The notes: generated by a model from the letters alone, not told the origin. Shown: positions 24,894 through 34,572, counted from the first letter of the stretch. The stretch: 64,000 nt of DNA from Woeseiaceae bacterium (GCA_024640365.1 JAHEFE010000009.1:1-64000), one strand, 5' to 3'. Numbers and translations are program-made.

Positions 24894-27483
24894 GTTTTAA
24901 CTCCGCTACTCTGCTAAGCAACGCCAGCGGGCGCGACTTGTCAGCAGCAAGGCTCAAATTTACCCGCACATCTCCGGCGACGATCTGGTCGACGAGCCTC
25001 CCTACCTCGAGTTTCCAATTGTTAAGGAGCTCAGGCCATCCCTCGCTTGCAATTACAGACCAGTCTTTATCTCCGCCTGCCCCTTTATATTCGACTTTGC
25101 GAACGTCTACATTAGCAAGAACCAAGCCACTAATTTCGCCGGGCACTGCAAATGCGTATACCGCCAATTGCACATCCTTTAAATTACGATCTTTATCGAG
25201 CAAGACTTTTGGCGCGCCGGTTTTGTAATCAATAATTACGATCGATTGATCAGGTAACTGATCGATGCGGTCTGCCCGCAATTTCAGATCAATGCCGCCC
25301 AGGTTGAACTTATATTCCACTTCGACACCCGCGACCTGAAACTCAGGTCGCCGCCTTTCCTCAGTGACGAACCCATTTAGCACCTCCTGCAAGCGGTCTT
25401 TCTCTATGTATAAGAGTCGTCGATAAACCGGATCGGCTTCCTCAACCTGAACGGCGATACTTGCGCTGGTTGCGCGCTGGATTCGATCGGCCAGATCGTC
25501 GTCGGCCCAGGCATCGAGGATAGCGAGGCTCGGCAAATCTCGATAGAGATGTTGCAGCGCCCGGTGTACCAGATTGCCGCGCAAACTTGCGCTGATCCCA
25601 GGCTTTACCTCCTCTATTTCACCGGCAAGCAGTCGCCCCTGTGCGAATGCCGAGAAAGGTTCCGTACGCTGGCGTTGGATGGTGTAGGCGCCGCCGCCAA
25701 TTTTTTCGCCTTTGTACACGGGAGGCACAGGGTCATCAGCAACAACCAGCAGCGCATGACCCGATGTAAATGTCGCGGCATACCAACCGGGATCATTTGC
25801 TTCAAGCTGACCCTGTCCAGTCAGCTCTTGGAGAAACGGACTAGGCAATAATTCCGTTTCGTCCTCACAGCGAGGAGTACTAAAGACTACCCTGTCCGCG
25901 CAGCCTCGCAATCTGGAAAATATGGTGCGACCATAATCCAGTGAATCGTTCGGCGTTGCGTCCGGCATTCCGTACTTCAATTGAACGCTGCGTGGAATGA
26001 GATTTGAAGGATTGGCAGCGGACGGCCACCGCGAGGCCTCCATTCCGGCCACCCAAACTGCATCAAACTCCATGCCGGCGGATTCGAGGTTGCCAAGCAA
26101 CTGGACAACAGCACCCTGGGTTTTCGGCTGGTAAACAGTGTCAGTTGCCAATACCGTCAGTAATTCAAGAGCTTTACTGAACGGCATAAGCGCGATAACC
26201 GATTCAAGACGTGCAAACTCGTTTAACAATTCGCGCCAGCGATTGATGAGCTGAAACTCCGGGCTACTTAGCGGATAGCCGCCCGGCCAACCGACACTTT
26301 CCAGACAATCTGCAAACAATTTCGCCCAATCACCAGGCGATCGCCGCTCGGCCTCGGGAATAGCGAATCGATCCATGGACGCAATGCGCTCGCGCCAATC
26401 ATTTACAGCACCATCGAACCACTTGGCGGTAATTCGGTAGATGCTAGCCCTCGACCACTGCCGATCGGGGAACTGGCGCAGCTTCAGCTCAATCCGGCTG
26501 CGAGTACCATCATCAATCTGCGCGATAAAAGGCAATCGCAACAGCAAACTGATGTCTCTAAATACGAGTCCGGCGTTTAACCAGCGTAGCAAAAGGAGAG
26601 CACTGTATGTCGCAGGATACTCAGACAGTTTCTGTCCATAGGAAACATTCAGTAAATGACCCAGGCCAGTCGCATCGGCCTGCCATCCAGGCACGAGGCC
26701 TTCCCTTATGTATCTGGCAAAACAAGTCGCATTTTGTTCGAGACCAGGCACGACAATTGCCAGGCGTGAAGTCGGCTGGGCAGTCAATTCAGCTCGCGCC
26801 CAGCGTCCAGCGGCCCGCATCTCAGCCACAACGTTATCTGCAGAAACAATCTCTACAGAGCCCATGTGTGCAGTCCGTGGCGCTTCTTCCAGTTTGACGC
26901 CAGCAGCCACCAAGCTTTCCCACAACGTCGCGTGAACAGGAATCGTCCTCTCAAAACCGGCAAGCACAATGTGCGGCGGCAACCGCAACCGACCTGCCGA
27001 AATCAGCTGGCTAATCAGGCTTGTCAAACCTGCGTCATCAATCCAATTGCGTTTCTTTAGTTCTGATTGATAGCGCGCAACCGATGTCGAGAACAATTGC
27101 TCATCACTATTCCTGGCCGCGGCAGCTAACTCGGCTGTCGGCACTTGCCAATCGCACACACGGCGCCAAGCTTGGCGTGACTGCCGTAGTAATGTGCCAA
27201 CACTCAACAGCTGGTCCAAAGACTGTTCACGCAGGCAGCGTTCCCAAACTATTGCCGACGCCTGGCCGAAAAGGTAGTGCGGCAAACTTTCCTGTTTAGG
27301 CACCTCCCTCAGCAACTCTTGCAGCCAGGAATCCAGCGAACGAATATTCGGTGTTGGCCACACGTCTTTGCCAGACGCGAGCTGCAGCGCACTGTAGTGC
27401 TCACTTAAGGTTCTTGCCAACCGTTGGTTGGCCGTGACCACGCAGGCGCCCGCGTCAATTATTTCTGGCAACCAGTGATACAT
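24883..27483 (-). CDS. AddB-like PD-(D/E)XK nuclease, DNA repair
   Basis: 866 residues. N-terminal inactivated-helicase-like region (VVTANQRLARTL at the start; AVWVAGMEASRWPS in the middle), then a C-terminal PD-(D/E)XK nuclease with RADRIDQLPDQSIVIIDYKTGAPK-type motif (Asp, then D-x-K). This matches the family described as probable DNA repair proteins that pair with AddA-like helicases in proteobacteria. The canonical AddB iron-sulfur cysteine cluster is not evident. The gene is upstream partner of the helicase-nuclease, with translational overlap. Confidence 0.82.
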   Translation of the reverse strand: MYHWLPEIIDAGACVVTANQRLARTLSEHYSALQLASGKDVWPTPNIRSLDSWLQELLREVPKQESLPHYLFGQASAIVWERCLREQSLDQLLSVGTLLRQSRQAWRRVCDWQVPTAELAAAARNSDEQLFSTSVARYQSELKKRNWIDDAGLTSLISQLISAGRLRLPPHIVLAGFERTIPVHATLWESLVAAGVKLEEAPRTAHMGSVEIVSADNVVAEMRAAGRWARAELTAQPTSRLAIVVPGLEQNATCFARYIREGLVPGWQADATGLGHLLNVSYGQKLSEYPATYSALLLLRWLNAGLVFRDISLLLRLPFIAQIDDGTRSRIELKLRQFPDRQWSRASIYRITAKWFDGAVNDWRERIASMDRFAIPEAERRSPGDWAKLFADCLESVGWPGGYPLSSPEFQLINRWRELLNEFARLESVIALMPFSKALELLTVLATDTVYQPKTQGAVVQLLGNLESAGMEFDAVWVAGMEASRWPSAANPSNLIPRSVQLKYGMPDATPNDSLDYGRTIFSRLRGCADRVVFSTPRCEDETELLPSPFLQELTGQGQLEANDPGWYAATFTSGHALLVVADDPVPPVYKGEKIGGGAYTIQRQRTEPFSAFAQGRLLAGEIEEVKPGISASLRGNLVHRALQHLYRDLPSLAILDAWADDDLADRIQRATSASIAVQVEEADPVYRRLLYIEKDRLQEVLNGFVTEERRRPEFQVAGVEVEYKFNLGGIDLKLRADRIDQLPDQSIVIIDYKTGAPKVLLDKDRNLKDVQLAVYAFAVPGEISGLVLANVDVRKVEYKGAGGDKDWSVIASEGWPELLNNWKLEVGRLVDQIVAGDVRVNLSLAADKSRPLALLSRVAELKRVD

Positions 27484-27575
27484 CGGCTAACTAAATTTTC
27501 CTTTGATTTCTAGATCCGGCAAAAAACAGACAACGTACTTCTATCAGGCAGGTCGCACCAACTGATACGATTTGT

Positions 27576-28793
27576 TCATATAGCGCCAGCGTCTCGCAGC
27601 TCTTGAACCCGCTCTGCAGAATAGCCCAATTCGCTTCTCAAGACCGCGTCAGTGTGTTCACCCAATACTGGGGGCGCCATACGGTAACTAACCGGTGTTT
27701 CTGAAAAATGCACGGGATTCGCAACTGTCGGCACGGTCCCTGCAACAGGATGAGGGAGGTGTTGCACAAGCTCCCTCTCCTGCGCATACGGCGATTCAAA
27801 TACCTGGCCAATTGAATTGATAGGCCCGGCCGGCACTTTTATATCTTTAAATAACTCCAACCACGCGTTAGTAGATCGCTGCTGAAAAATTTCACTCATT
27901 TCTTGCACGAGCAATTGGCGATTCGCCAAGCGAGCTGCATTCGTCGCAAATCGATCATCAGCCGCCCATTCCGAATGGCCAAGACATTGAGCACAAGATA
28001 CGAACTGACGTTCATTGCCGACCGCCAGCATCAAATAGCCGTCTGCAGTGGGGAACGCTTGATAAGGCACCAGGTTTGGATGCCCACTCCCATAACGCTG
28101 AGGCGACTCCCCTCCCACTAGATAGTTCATATTCTGATTGGCGAGCCACGCCACCTGACTGTCATATAAAGCAAGGTCAATATGTTGGCCTTTGCCGTTA
28201 CCCTCTCGAGCGAACAATGCCGCAAGCACAGCGGACGCTGCATACATTCCCGCCATTAAATCGGCTATGGCGACCCCTACTTTTTGGGGTCTGCCTCCCG
28301 TAGCTTCAGGCTCGCCTGTAATACTCATCAAACCAGCAGAGGCCTGGATCATCGCGTCATAGCCCGGCTCGGAAGCTCGTGAGCCAGATTGCCCGTACGC
28401 GGAAATTGAGCAATAAATCAAACGCGGATTAATGTCATGCAGACTCTCATAATCCAATCCGTACCTTTTCAAGTCATTAACTTTAAAATTTTCCAACAAG
28501 ACGTCAGAGTTTGCTACCAGGTCGCGAATAACTTCCTGGCCTTGCAGGTGCGAAAGATCTACGGTTATAGAACGTTTGTTGCGGTTCGCAGAACAAAAGT
28601 AGGCAGAGTCGGCACTTTCAGCGCCGTGTTCATTCTGCAAAAACGGTGGCCCCCAGCGGCGGGTGTCATCACCACTTTTTGGGCGCTCAACTTTGATTAC
28701 ATCGGCACCATAGTCAGCACATAACTGACTTGCCCACGGCCCGGCCAACACCCTGGTCAGATCAAGTACTTTGACTCCTTGCAATGGTCCCAT
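27576..28793 (-). CDS. Family III CoA transferase (CaiB/BaiF type)
   Basis: 405 residues. The start MGPLQGVKVLDLTRVLAGP and the conserved GADVIKVERP, ENFKVNDLKRYGLDYESL and PGYDAMIQASAG segments define family III CoA transferases. The Asp in PGYDAMIQA aligns with the residue that forms the acyl-anhydride intermediate. Substrate not predictable: candidates include dicarboxylates and beta-oxidation intermediates. An ATG-less in-frame extension to 28820 exists, but 28793 gives the family N-terminus and has AGGGG upstream. It stands alone, near other acyl-CoA genes. Confidence 0.9.
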   Translation of the reverse strand: MGPLQGVKVLDLTRVLAGPWASQLCADYGADVIKVERPKSGDDTRRWGPPFLQNEHGAESADSAYFCSANRNKRSITVDLSHLQGQEVIRDLVANSDVLLENFKVNDLKRYGLDYESLHDINPRLIYCSISAYGQSGSRASEPGYDAMIQASAGLMSITGEPEATGGRPQKVGVAIADLMAGMYAASAVLAALFAREGNGKGQHIDLALYDSQVAWLANQNMNYLVGGESPQRYGSGHPNLVPYQAFPTADGYLMLAVGNERQFVSCAQCLGHSEWAADDRFATNAARLANRQLLVQEMSEIFQQRSTNAWLELFKDIKVPAGPINSIGQVFESPYAQERELVQHLPHPVAGTVPTVANPVHFSETPVSYRMAPPVLGEHTDAVLRSELGYSAERVQELRDAGAI

Positions 28794-28943
28794 CTGGAAG
28801 CGTCCCCTGTTCGCTATCATTCATTCCGATTGTCCAATGACAATACAGGAGTGGCAACCGGTTTATTTACCTGAACCTAAACGAGCGCTGTAAGGCGAAA
28901 AATCAGACCCGATTTTGCTGAGAGATCAGCGATCGGCGGGCAA

Positions 28944-28978
28944 ATAAAAACCCGGCCAACCTCTAGGGGCTGACCGGG
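28944..28978 (-). terminator. Intrinsic terminator after the lipoprotein gene
   Basis: On the minus strand a GC-rich stem CCCGGTCA...TGGCCGGG (28951-28978, one G-U pair, with an inner CCCCT/AGAGG pair) is followed by TTTTTATTT. It lies about 60 bp after the stop of the lipoprotein gene. Confidence 0.8.
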
Positions 28979-29038
28979 CGGGTCCGCACGGAGAATGCGG
29001 TTTGCGTGGTCAAGTCAAAGGAACGAATTCAATCCAAC

Positions 29039-29506
29039 TTAACCGAGCTCTTCGACATCGGCCCCTTCAAGTTCCTTGGGCTCCAGTGCCTTTTGTTTTT
29101 TTGGATCCTTACTATAAAAATCCTGTAATTCTTTCGCCTGTTCTTTAGTCAGACGCTGGATTGAGTCAATACGCTGACTACCGAATGCCATGCTCCCAAA
29201 AACCAGTTCGTCGCCGCCGTAGGGGCAAAGTTGATCATCCCTCGACTTGAAACTCATCTGATATGAAGTTCGCAGATCACTTGTTCGCGAAAATATTCGC
29301 ACGAGGTATGGGCGGCTTCCGCCCCAAATGATCAGATGACTATCGTCCAGAGGGGTATAGTCTCGGATAGTCCCTATCAATATGCAATCCGTTCCTCGAG
29401 CACTCAGCCCCTCCAACTCGGGAAATGGTCGTTTTTCTTGCTGCACTTCACTTGAAGCACAACCTGAGATAATTCCAATAACTATCAGAAAAATAACGTT
29501 TTTCAC
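29039..29506 (-). CDS. Predicted lipoprotein, DUF6491-like
   Basis: 155 residues. A signal peptide NVIFLIVIGIISGC ends in a lipobox (ISGC) at about residue 16, so it is a lipoprotein. The mature domain has DCILIGTIRDYTPLDDSHLIIWG, RPYLVRI, SFKSRDDQLCPYGG and Cys pairs, a pattern I recall from DUF6491. Function unknown. The frame is open to 29629, but GTG 29506 has AGGAA seven bases upstream and gives a proper lipoprotein leader. Its Lys-rich tail (KDPKKQKALEPKE) is unusual. It starts about 120 bp downstream of the sulfurtransferase stop. Confidence 0.7.
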   Translation of the reverse strand: MKNVIFLIVIGIISGCASSEVQQEKRPFPELEGLSARGTDCILIGTIRDYTPLDDSHLIIWGGSRPYLVRIFSRTSDLRTSYQMSFKSRDDQLCPYGGDELVFGSMAFGSQRIDSIQRLTKEQAKELQDFYSKDPKKQKALEPKELEGADVEELG

Positions 29507-29625
29507 TATCTGTTCCTTTGTTGCCTTTCTACAACATTTAACTGGCGAGGGACGCTCAGCCAGTTCGCATAACATCCTGCAAATCCACAATATCCCGCCT
29601 GGAATCCGCACCCGCCACACCAAAA

Positions 29626-30501
29626 TCATGGGCCCGGGGGGTTAATTTCCAGCCCTGACGCTATCGGCCTATCTGCGCTCCTTATCCACTCACTCCAGGA
29701 CCCAACGTAAAGCCTTGGTTCCGCAACATTCGCTCTCACAGCAGCAAGTATAATCTGGCAGGCCGTCACACCTGAGCCGCACATTGCAATTGTAGAACTT
29801 CCCTGCGGCGCGTACCCCAACTCATGGAAAATATGCTGAAGTTCCGCCGGTGACCGCCATAATCCATCGCTCTTTAGACAGCGGCTAAACGGAAAATTCC
29901 TGGCCCCAGGAATATGACCGGCTTTATCATCTATGGGTTCTATTTCACCGGCAAAGCGTTTCTCGGCCCTCGCGTCAAGCAACAGGAGGGGCTCAGGGGC
30001 CGCGAGTTCGCTTACAAGCGCCGCCGTGGTAACTATCGACTCCTTAGCCTGCTGAACAATGAAGTCACGCGCAACGCAATCTGACTCTTGACTGCTAACA
30101 GCAAAGCCAGCTGCCTCCCAAGCCGGAATACCGCCATCAAGCACCGCAACCGCGTCGTGACCCAACCACCGCAACATCCACCAGAGCCTGCTTGCGATTG
30201 CACCGCCAACATCATCATAAACAACCACCTGGGTCGATCGGTCAATTCCCCACTGGCCAAGCTTCGATGCGAATATTCCAGGCGAGGGTAAAGGATGTCT
30301 CCCTGACGTCGCCGTTACCGCACTCGCCAAATCCAGGTCCAGATTGGCATAAATCGCTCCAGGTATATGTCCCAGCCTATAACTAACTGAACCAGCCGAT
30401 TTGTTCAGAAGATCAAAGCGACAGTCCACAATCCGCAGGTCCGGATCGGCCAGGCTCTCATGAAGAGCCTCTGCATCTATGATGGTTTGAAAAATTCGCA
30501 T
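29626..30501 (-). CDS. sseA: 3-mercaptopyruvate-type sulfurtransferase
   Basis: 291 residues with two rhodanese domains. The N-terminal domain (DCRFDLL, GHIPGAIYANLDLDL, YDDVGGAIASRLWWMLRWLGH) is non-catalytic; the C-terminal domain has the active loop CGSGVTA, which is the 3-mercaptopyruvate signature, unlike CRKGVT of thiosulfate sulfurtransferases. It transfers sulfur from 3-mercaptopyruvate to cyanide or thiol acceptors. ATG 30501 has AGGA upstream at good spacing and is preferred over the codon at 30516. It is divergent from etfB. Confidence 0.9.
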   Translation of the reverse strand: MRIFQTIIDAEALHESLADPDLRIVDCRFDLLNKSAGSVSYRLGHIPGAIYANLDLDLASAVTATSGRHPLPSPGIFASKLGQWGIDRSTQVVVYDDVGGAIASRLWWMLRWLGHDAVAVLDGGIPAWEAAGFAVSSQESDCVARDFIVQQAKESIVTTAALVSELAAPEPLLLLDARAEKRFAGEIEPIDDKAGHIPGARNFPFSRCLKSDGLWRSPAELQHIFHELGYAPQGSSTIAMCGSGVTACQIILAAVRANVAEPRLYVGSWSEWIRSADRPIASGLEINPPGP

Positions 30502-30615
30502 AAGAATTCCTGTCAAAACTGCCCCGCTTGCTTGTACCCGCGATCGTGCTCAGGGACAATATACCTTTAGCATAATCCAGTCGCTTTGCGGAGCGATAAA
30601 CAGGGAGAACACTTC

Positions 30616-31365
30616 ATGGATAAGATACTCGTCGGCCTTAAACGCGTGGTCGATTACAACGTCCGTGTCAGAGTCAAGTCCGATGGATCTGGTGTCGATA
30701 TCGAAGGCGCCAAGATGAGCATCAACCCCTTCGATGAAATCGCCCTCGAAGAAGCGCTCCGAATCAAGGAACGTGGCGAAGCCAGCGAAGTTATCGTGGT
30801 ATCAATCGGACCCTCTGAGGCACAACAGCAATTGCGGACAGGCCTGGCAATGGGTGCCGATCGCGCTATCTTGATTGAGACCGGCGAAACTATCGATGCC
30901 CTGACGGGAGCGAAAATCCTCCTTGAGGTAGTAAAAAAAGAGTCTCCGGATCTGGTAATCGTCGGCAAGCAAGCCATCGACAATGATAATAATCAGACAG
31001 CTCAAATGCTTGCTGCACTTTGGGACAGGCCACAAGCAACTTTTGCGTCCAAAGTCGAGTTTAGCGATGGCGTTGCAAAAGTTACCCGCGAAGTTGATGT
31101 CGGCCTCGAAACTATCGAAATTGACCTGCCAGCAGTTATAAGCGCAGATCTGCGCCTCAACGAACCGCGCTATGTAAAGCTGCCGGACATCATGAAGGCA
31201 AAGAAGAAGCCGCTGGAACAGATACCTGTTGCTGACCTCGGCATTGAGATCGGCGAGCAAATCAAAGAGGTCAAATTCGAGGCGCCTGCGCAACGCCAAA
31301 AAGGAATTGTCGTTCAAGACGTAGCGGGCCTGGTAGCAGCACTTAAGGATAAGGGATTACTGTAA
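30616..31365 (+). CDS. etfB: Electron transfer flavoprotein subunit beta
   Basis: 249 residues. MDKILVGLKRVVDYNVRVRV is the standard EtfB start, with AGGGAG upstream; the 10 codons before it are not part of the family. VIVGKQAIDNDNNQTAQMLA is the AMP-binding region characteristic of EtfB. With EtfA it accepts electrons from acyl-CoA dehydrogenases and passes them to the respiratory chain. The stop shares one base with the etfA ATG (TAATG). Confidence 0.96.
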   Translation: MDKILVGLKRVVDYNVRVRVKSDGSGVDIEGAKMSINPFDEIALEEALRIKERGEASEVIVVSIGPSEAQQQLRTGLAMGADRAILIETGETIDALTGAKILLEVVKKESPDLVIVGKQAIDNDNNQTAQMLAALWDRPQATFASKVEFSDGVAKVTREVDVGLETIEIDLPAVISADLRLNEPRYVKLPDIMKAKKKPLEQIPVADLGIEIGEQIKEVKFEAPAQRQKGIVVQDVAGLVAALKDKGLL

Positions 31366-32306
31366 TGAGCAAAATACTAATAATCGCGGATCATGATGGC
31401 TCCAACCTTAATGCCGCCACCGCAAAATGCGTGGCGTGTGCAAACCAGATTGCGGGTGCCGAAATTCACGTCGCCATTTTTGCCGAAGATGGATCGGCAG
31501 TAGCAGCCCAGGCTTCTGCTCTCGACGCTGTCAGCAAGGTTCTCAAGGTGGACAACCCCGCCAACAAATCACCGCTGGCAGCCGTCATCGCCCCTCAAGT
31601 TACTGCCATTGCCGCCGGCTATACACACGTATTTGGTGCTTCCACAACTTTCGGCAAAGATCTGATGCCACGCGTCGCCGCGTTGCTCGGCGTAAACCAG
31701 ATAAGTGACCTTATGGAAGTCGTCGATGCCCACACCTTCAAGCGCCCGATTTATGCGGGAAATGCAATCGTGACAGTGGAAAGCCCCGCTGATCAGATTA
31801 CCGTGGCCACGGTTCGGACTGCATCGTTTACTGCGAGTGGACAAGGTGGATCAGCAACCATAGAATTTGCCGCAGTAACTGCCGCCATCCCGACCCACAC
31901 TCGCTATATCGAATTGAAGGCCGGCAAATCGGATCGGCCTGACCTGCAAACGGCGAGCACTGTCGTCTCAGGTGGTCGGGCATTAGGAAGCGCCGAGAAA
32001 TTCCAGCTTATCTATGATCTGGCGGATGCTTTAGGTGCGGGCGTTGGCGCTTCGCGAGCGGCAGTTGATGCCGGCTACGTCCCCAATGAACTGCAGGTCG
32101 GTCAAACGGGTAAGATTATTGCCCCCGAGCTTTATATCGCAATCGGAATTTCCGGAGCAATTCAGCACATTACCGGCATCAAGGATGCGGGCACTATAGT
32201 GGCTATCAACAAAGACGAAGACGCCCCGATTTTCGAAATTGCCGATATTGGCCTGGTGGGCGATTTGTTTAGCGTCGTACCAGAACTGCAGGCTGCTCTA
32301 AAGTAA
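31365..32306 (+). CDS. etfA: Electron transfer flavoprotein subunit alpha
   Basis: 313 residues. The C-terminal FAD-binding domain is clear: SGGRALGSAEKF, GASRAAVDAGYVPNELQVGQTG, IAPELYIAIGISGAIQHITGIKD and INKDEDAPIFEIADIGLVGDLF. Directly translated from the etfB stop. It would partner the two acyl-CoA dehydrogenases in this window; the ETF-quinone oxidoreductase is not visible here. Confidence 0.97.
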   Translation: MSKILIIADHDGSNLNAATAKCVACANQIAGAEIHVAIFAEDGSAVAAQASALDAVSKVLKVDNPANKSPLAAVIAPQVTAIAAGYTHVFGASTTFGKDLMPRVAALLGVNQISDLMEVVDAHTFKRPIYAGNAIVTVESPADQITVATVRTASFTASGQGGSATIEFAAVTAAIPTHTRYIELKAGKSDRPDLQTASTVVSGGRALGSAEKFQLIYDLADALGAGVGASRAAVDAGYVPNELQVGQTGKIIAPELYIAIGISGAIQHITGIKDAGTIVAINKDEDAPIFEIADIGLVGDLFSVVPELQAALK

Positions 32307-32329
32307 GTAAAAGCGCTATGCAACGTAAA

Positions 32330-32353
32330 AAGGCCGGTTCATGAACCGGCCTT
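32330..32353. terminator. Bidirectional intrinsic terminator, perfect palindrome
   Basis: A 24-base perfect palindrome with arms AAGGCCGGTTCA and TGAACCGGCCTT, flanked by A-rich sequence on the left and T-containing sequence on the right. It lies between the convergent etfA and peroxiredoxin genes and can serve both. Confidence 0.85.
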
Positions 32354-32378
32354 ATTCGTTTTCATCGGAAACTTACAT

Positions 32379-32861
32379 TCAAAGCATGGCAAGAATGGAC
32401 TCAGCCTTACTCACATCCAATTGCCTTGGCTGCTCAATTGCAACGTGAGTAGCGATGCCATCATCTACAATTATTGCGAATCGTCGGCCACGGAGACCCA
32501 TACCAGCGCCACTCAAATCAACATCCAATCCAAGTGCTTTAGCGTAAGCTGCACTGCCATCCGCCAACATCACGACCTTTTCCCCGACATTCTGGTCTTT
32601 TCCCCAAGCATCCATAACCCATACGTCATTGACTGCCATACATGCAACGGTATCTACGCCTTTATCTTGAATCGCCTCAAAATTTGCAACGAAACCTGGC
32701 AAGTGATTCATGGAGCAGGTTGGCGTAAACGCACCCGGCACAGACACCAGCACGACTTTCTTTCCCGCGAAAAGATCATCCGCCGAAATGGCTCCGGGTC
32801 CCGACTCAGTCATGACGCCGAAGATGCCCGACGGCATTTTATCACCTGCTTTAATTGTCAT
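32379..32861 (-). CDS. Peroxiredoxin, Prx5/hybrid-less type
   Basis: 160 residues. The PGAFTPTCS motif carries the peroxidatic cysteine C49; the downstream MAVNDVWVMDAWGK and SGAGMGLRGRRFAIIVDDG segments match the atypical Prx5 subfamily, which reduces hydrogen and alkyl hydroperoxides using glutathione or thioredoxin. There is no fused glutaredoxin domain. It lies on the minus strand and converges with etfA, the common terminator being between them. Peroxide protection next to flavoprotein oxidation genes is plausible but only inferred. Confidence 0.93.
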   Translation of the reverse strand: MTIKAGDKMPSGIFGVMTESGPGAISADDLFAGKKVVLVSVPGAFTPTCSMNHLPGFVANFEAIQDKGVDTVACMAVNDVWVMDAWGKDQNVGEKVVMLADGSAAYAKALGLDVDLSGAGMGLRGRRFAIIVDDGIATHVAIEQPRQLDVSKAESILAML

Positions 32862-33012
32862 TCTAAAAACTCCTGAAACTGCAATATCACGAAAATTCAG
32901 CCATATATTCTAAGCTAGAGGTCAGACACTGTCATGCTTTGCGGTTCACGGACAAGCATTAACTACCAAGCACCAAAAGTCGTCGTATAATGTTTCAATA
33001 AATGGAGGAGTT

Positions 33013-34176
33013 ATGGACTTCAAACTCACAGACGAACAAGAAATGATTCGCGATGCCGCGCGGGAATTTGCGCAAAACGAAATAGCGCCAATTGCTGCAG
33101 CATTTGATGCCAGCGGCGAATTTCCGGCAGACACAATACGCAAAGCGGGCGAATTGGGTTTTATGGGAATAGAGGTTCCCGAAGAGTACGGCGGAGCCGC
33201 ATTAGATACCATTGGCTACGCTCTGCTAATGGAGGAAATATCAGCAGCTGACGCGGCCCATGGAACCATTGTCTCGGTAAATAACTCTCTATTTGGCACT
33301 CCTTTTCTGGAATTCGGCAATCAATGGCAGAAGGAGACTTTCCTGACTCCAGTCGCCTCCGGACAGGTTAACGGTGCGTATGCACTCACGGAATCTCATT
33401 CTGGCTCCGATGCTGCGGCAATGCGGTCGCGCGCCCAACTTTCTTCGGATAGCTCCCATTACGTTATAAACGCGAAGAAAGCCTGGATCACATCGGGATC
33501 CGTCGCACGCTACATTGTCATTTTCGCGAGAACCGATAACGGTCAAGAAAAACCTGCCATTTCGGCATTCGTCATAGACACTCAGGTACCTGGCTTTCAC
33601 ACTGGCAAAGCCGAGCCCAAACTCGGCATTCGTGCTTCGGCGACCTGTGAGATTGAGCTGGTGGACTACAAATGCCCAGTGGAAAACAGACTTGGGGACG
33701 AAGGTCAGGGCTTCCGAATTGCTATGACAGTGCTCGATACCGGCCGCATAGGTATAGCTGCCCAAGCGCTTGGAATTGCACGCGCAGCCTACGAAGCGGC
33801 CATCGAGTACTCTCGTGAGCGCAAAGCGTTCGGTTCCGCTATCGGCAGTTTCCAGGCTATCCAGGGGAAAATTGCTGACATGAAAATGCGTATCGAAGCA
33901 TCGCGACTACTTATCATGCAAGCAGCATGGTCGAAGATGGAGTACAAGAAGACAGGTGCCAAGAACACCCTCAATGGCAGCCTTGCGAAGCTCTTCGCTT
34001 CTGAAACGGCAATGTTTGTGACCCACCAGGCTCTCCAAATTCATGGTGGTATGGGATACAGCAAGGAATTGCCACTGGAACGCTATTTCCGTGACGCAAA
34101 GATCACAGAAATCTACGAAGGAACCAGTGAAATTCAGCGAATGGTCATTGGGCGACTGGAGACCGGGTTACGGTAG
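33013..34176 (+). CDS. Acyl-CoA dehydrogenase
   Basis: 387 residues, flavoprotein that forms the trans-2 double bond of acyl-CoA. Family signatures: ALTESHSGSDAAAM, KAWITSG, GEG-type GDEGQGF followed by MTVLDTGRIGIAAQALGIA, RKAFGSAIGSFQAIQGKIADM, and EIYEGTSEIQRMVIGR, whose Glu is the catalytic base of short/medium-chain enzymes. ATG 33013 has GGAGGAG eight bases upstream, an excellent ribosome binding site. Electrons would pass to the EtfAB encoded upstream. Chain-length preference cannot be read from sequence. Confidence 0.95.
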   Translation: MDFKLTDEQEMIRDAAREFAQNEIAPIAAAFDASGEFPADTIRKAGELGFMGIEVPEEYGGAALDTIGYALLMEEISAADAAHGTIVSVNNSLFGTPFLEFGNQWQKETFLTPVASGQVNGAYALTESHSGSDAAAMRSRAQLSSDSSHYVINAKKAWITSGSVARYIVIFARTDNGQEKPAISAFVIDTQVPGFHTGKAEPKLGIRASATCEIELVDYKCPVENRLGDEGQGFRIAMTVLDTGRIGIAAQALGIARAAYEAAIEYSRERKAFGSAIGSFQAIQGKIADMKMRIEASRLLIMQAAWSKMEYKKTGAKNTLNGSLAKLFASETAMFVTHQALQIHGGMGYSKELPLERYFRDAKITEIYEGTSEIQRMVIGRLETGLR

Positions 34177-34221
34177 TGACCTGAAGGCCAGGAATCGATC
34201 TGTACAGGATGCAGCAGGTTA

Positions 34222-34542
34222 CTAAAGGTCGTTATCGGCAACATGAATTATCAAGCCATCCATCTCGTCCGTCACTTCGATTTGGCAAGTTAGACGGCTA
34301 TTTTTCTTTCGCTCGTATGCAGCATCCAACATACTGTCTTCCATATCGTCAATTGGTGGCATTTTATCGAGCCATGAGTTGTCAATATAGCTATGGCAGG
34401 TCGCACAAGCGCACGCCCCCCCGCATTCGGCAACAATACCCGCGATATCGTTGTTGATGGCGCCTTCCATGACCGTATATCCCATCGGGACGTCTACAGC
34501 ATGGCGCTCGCCATCAGGAGTTATGTAAGTAATTTTGGGCAT
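34222..34542 (-). CDS. Adrenodoxin-type 2Fe-2S ferredoxin
   Basis: 106 residues. The cluster ligands are CGGACACATC, C-x5-C-x2-C, plus a fourth Cys in SRLTCQI. The fold and IDDMEDSMLDAA tail resemble putidaredoxin/adrenodoxin-class ferredoxins, which serve cytochrome P450 and dioxygenase systems; the isc-operon ferredoxin is the other option, but no isc genes are near. No partner reductase or P450 is in the window. Minus strand; convergent with the acyl-CoA dehydrogenase. Confidence 0.9.
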   Translation of the reverse strand: MPKITYITPDGERHAVDVPMGYTVMEGAINNDIAGIVAECGGACACATCHSYIDNSWLDKMPPIDDMEDSMLDAAYERKKNSRLTCQIEVTDEMDGLIIHVADNDL

Positions 34543-34572
34543 GGCATTATCTTTTTACGTAATCGTATTGTT

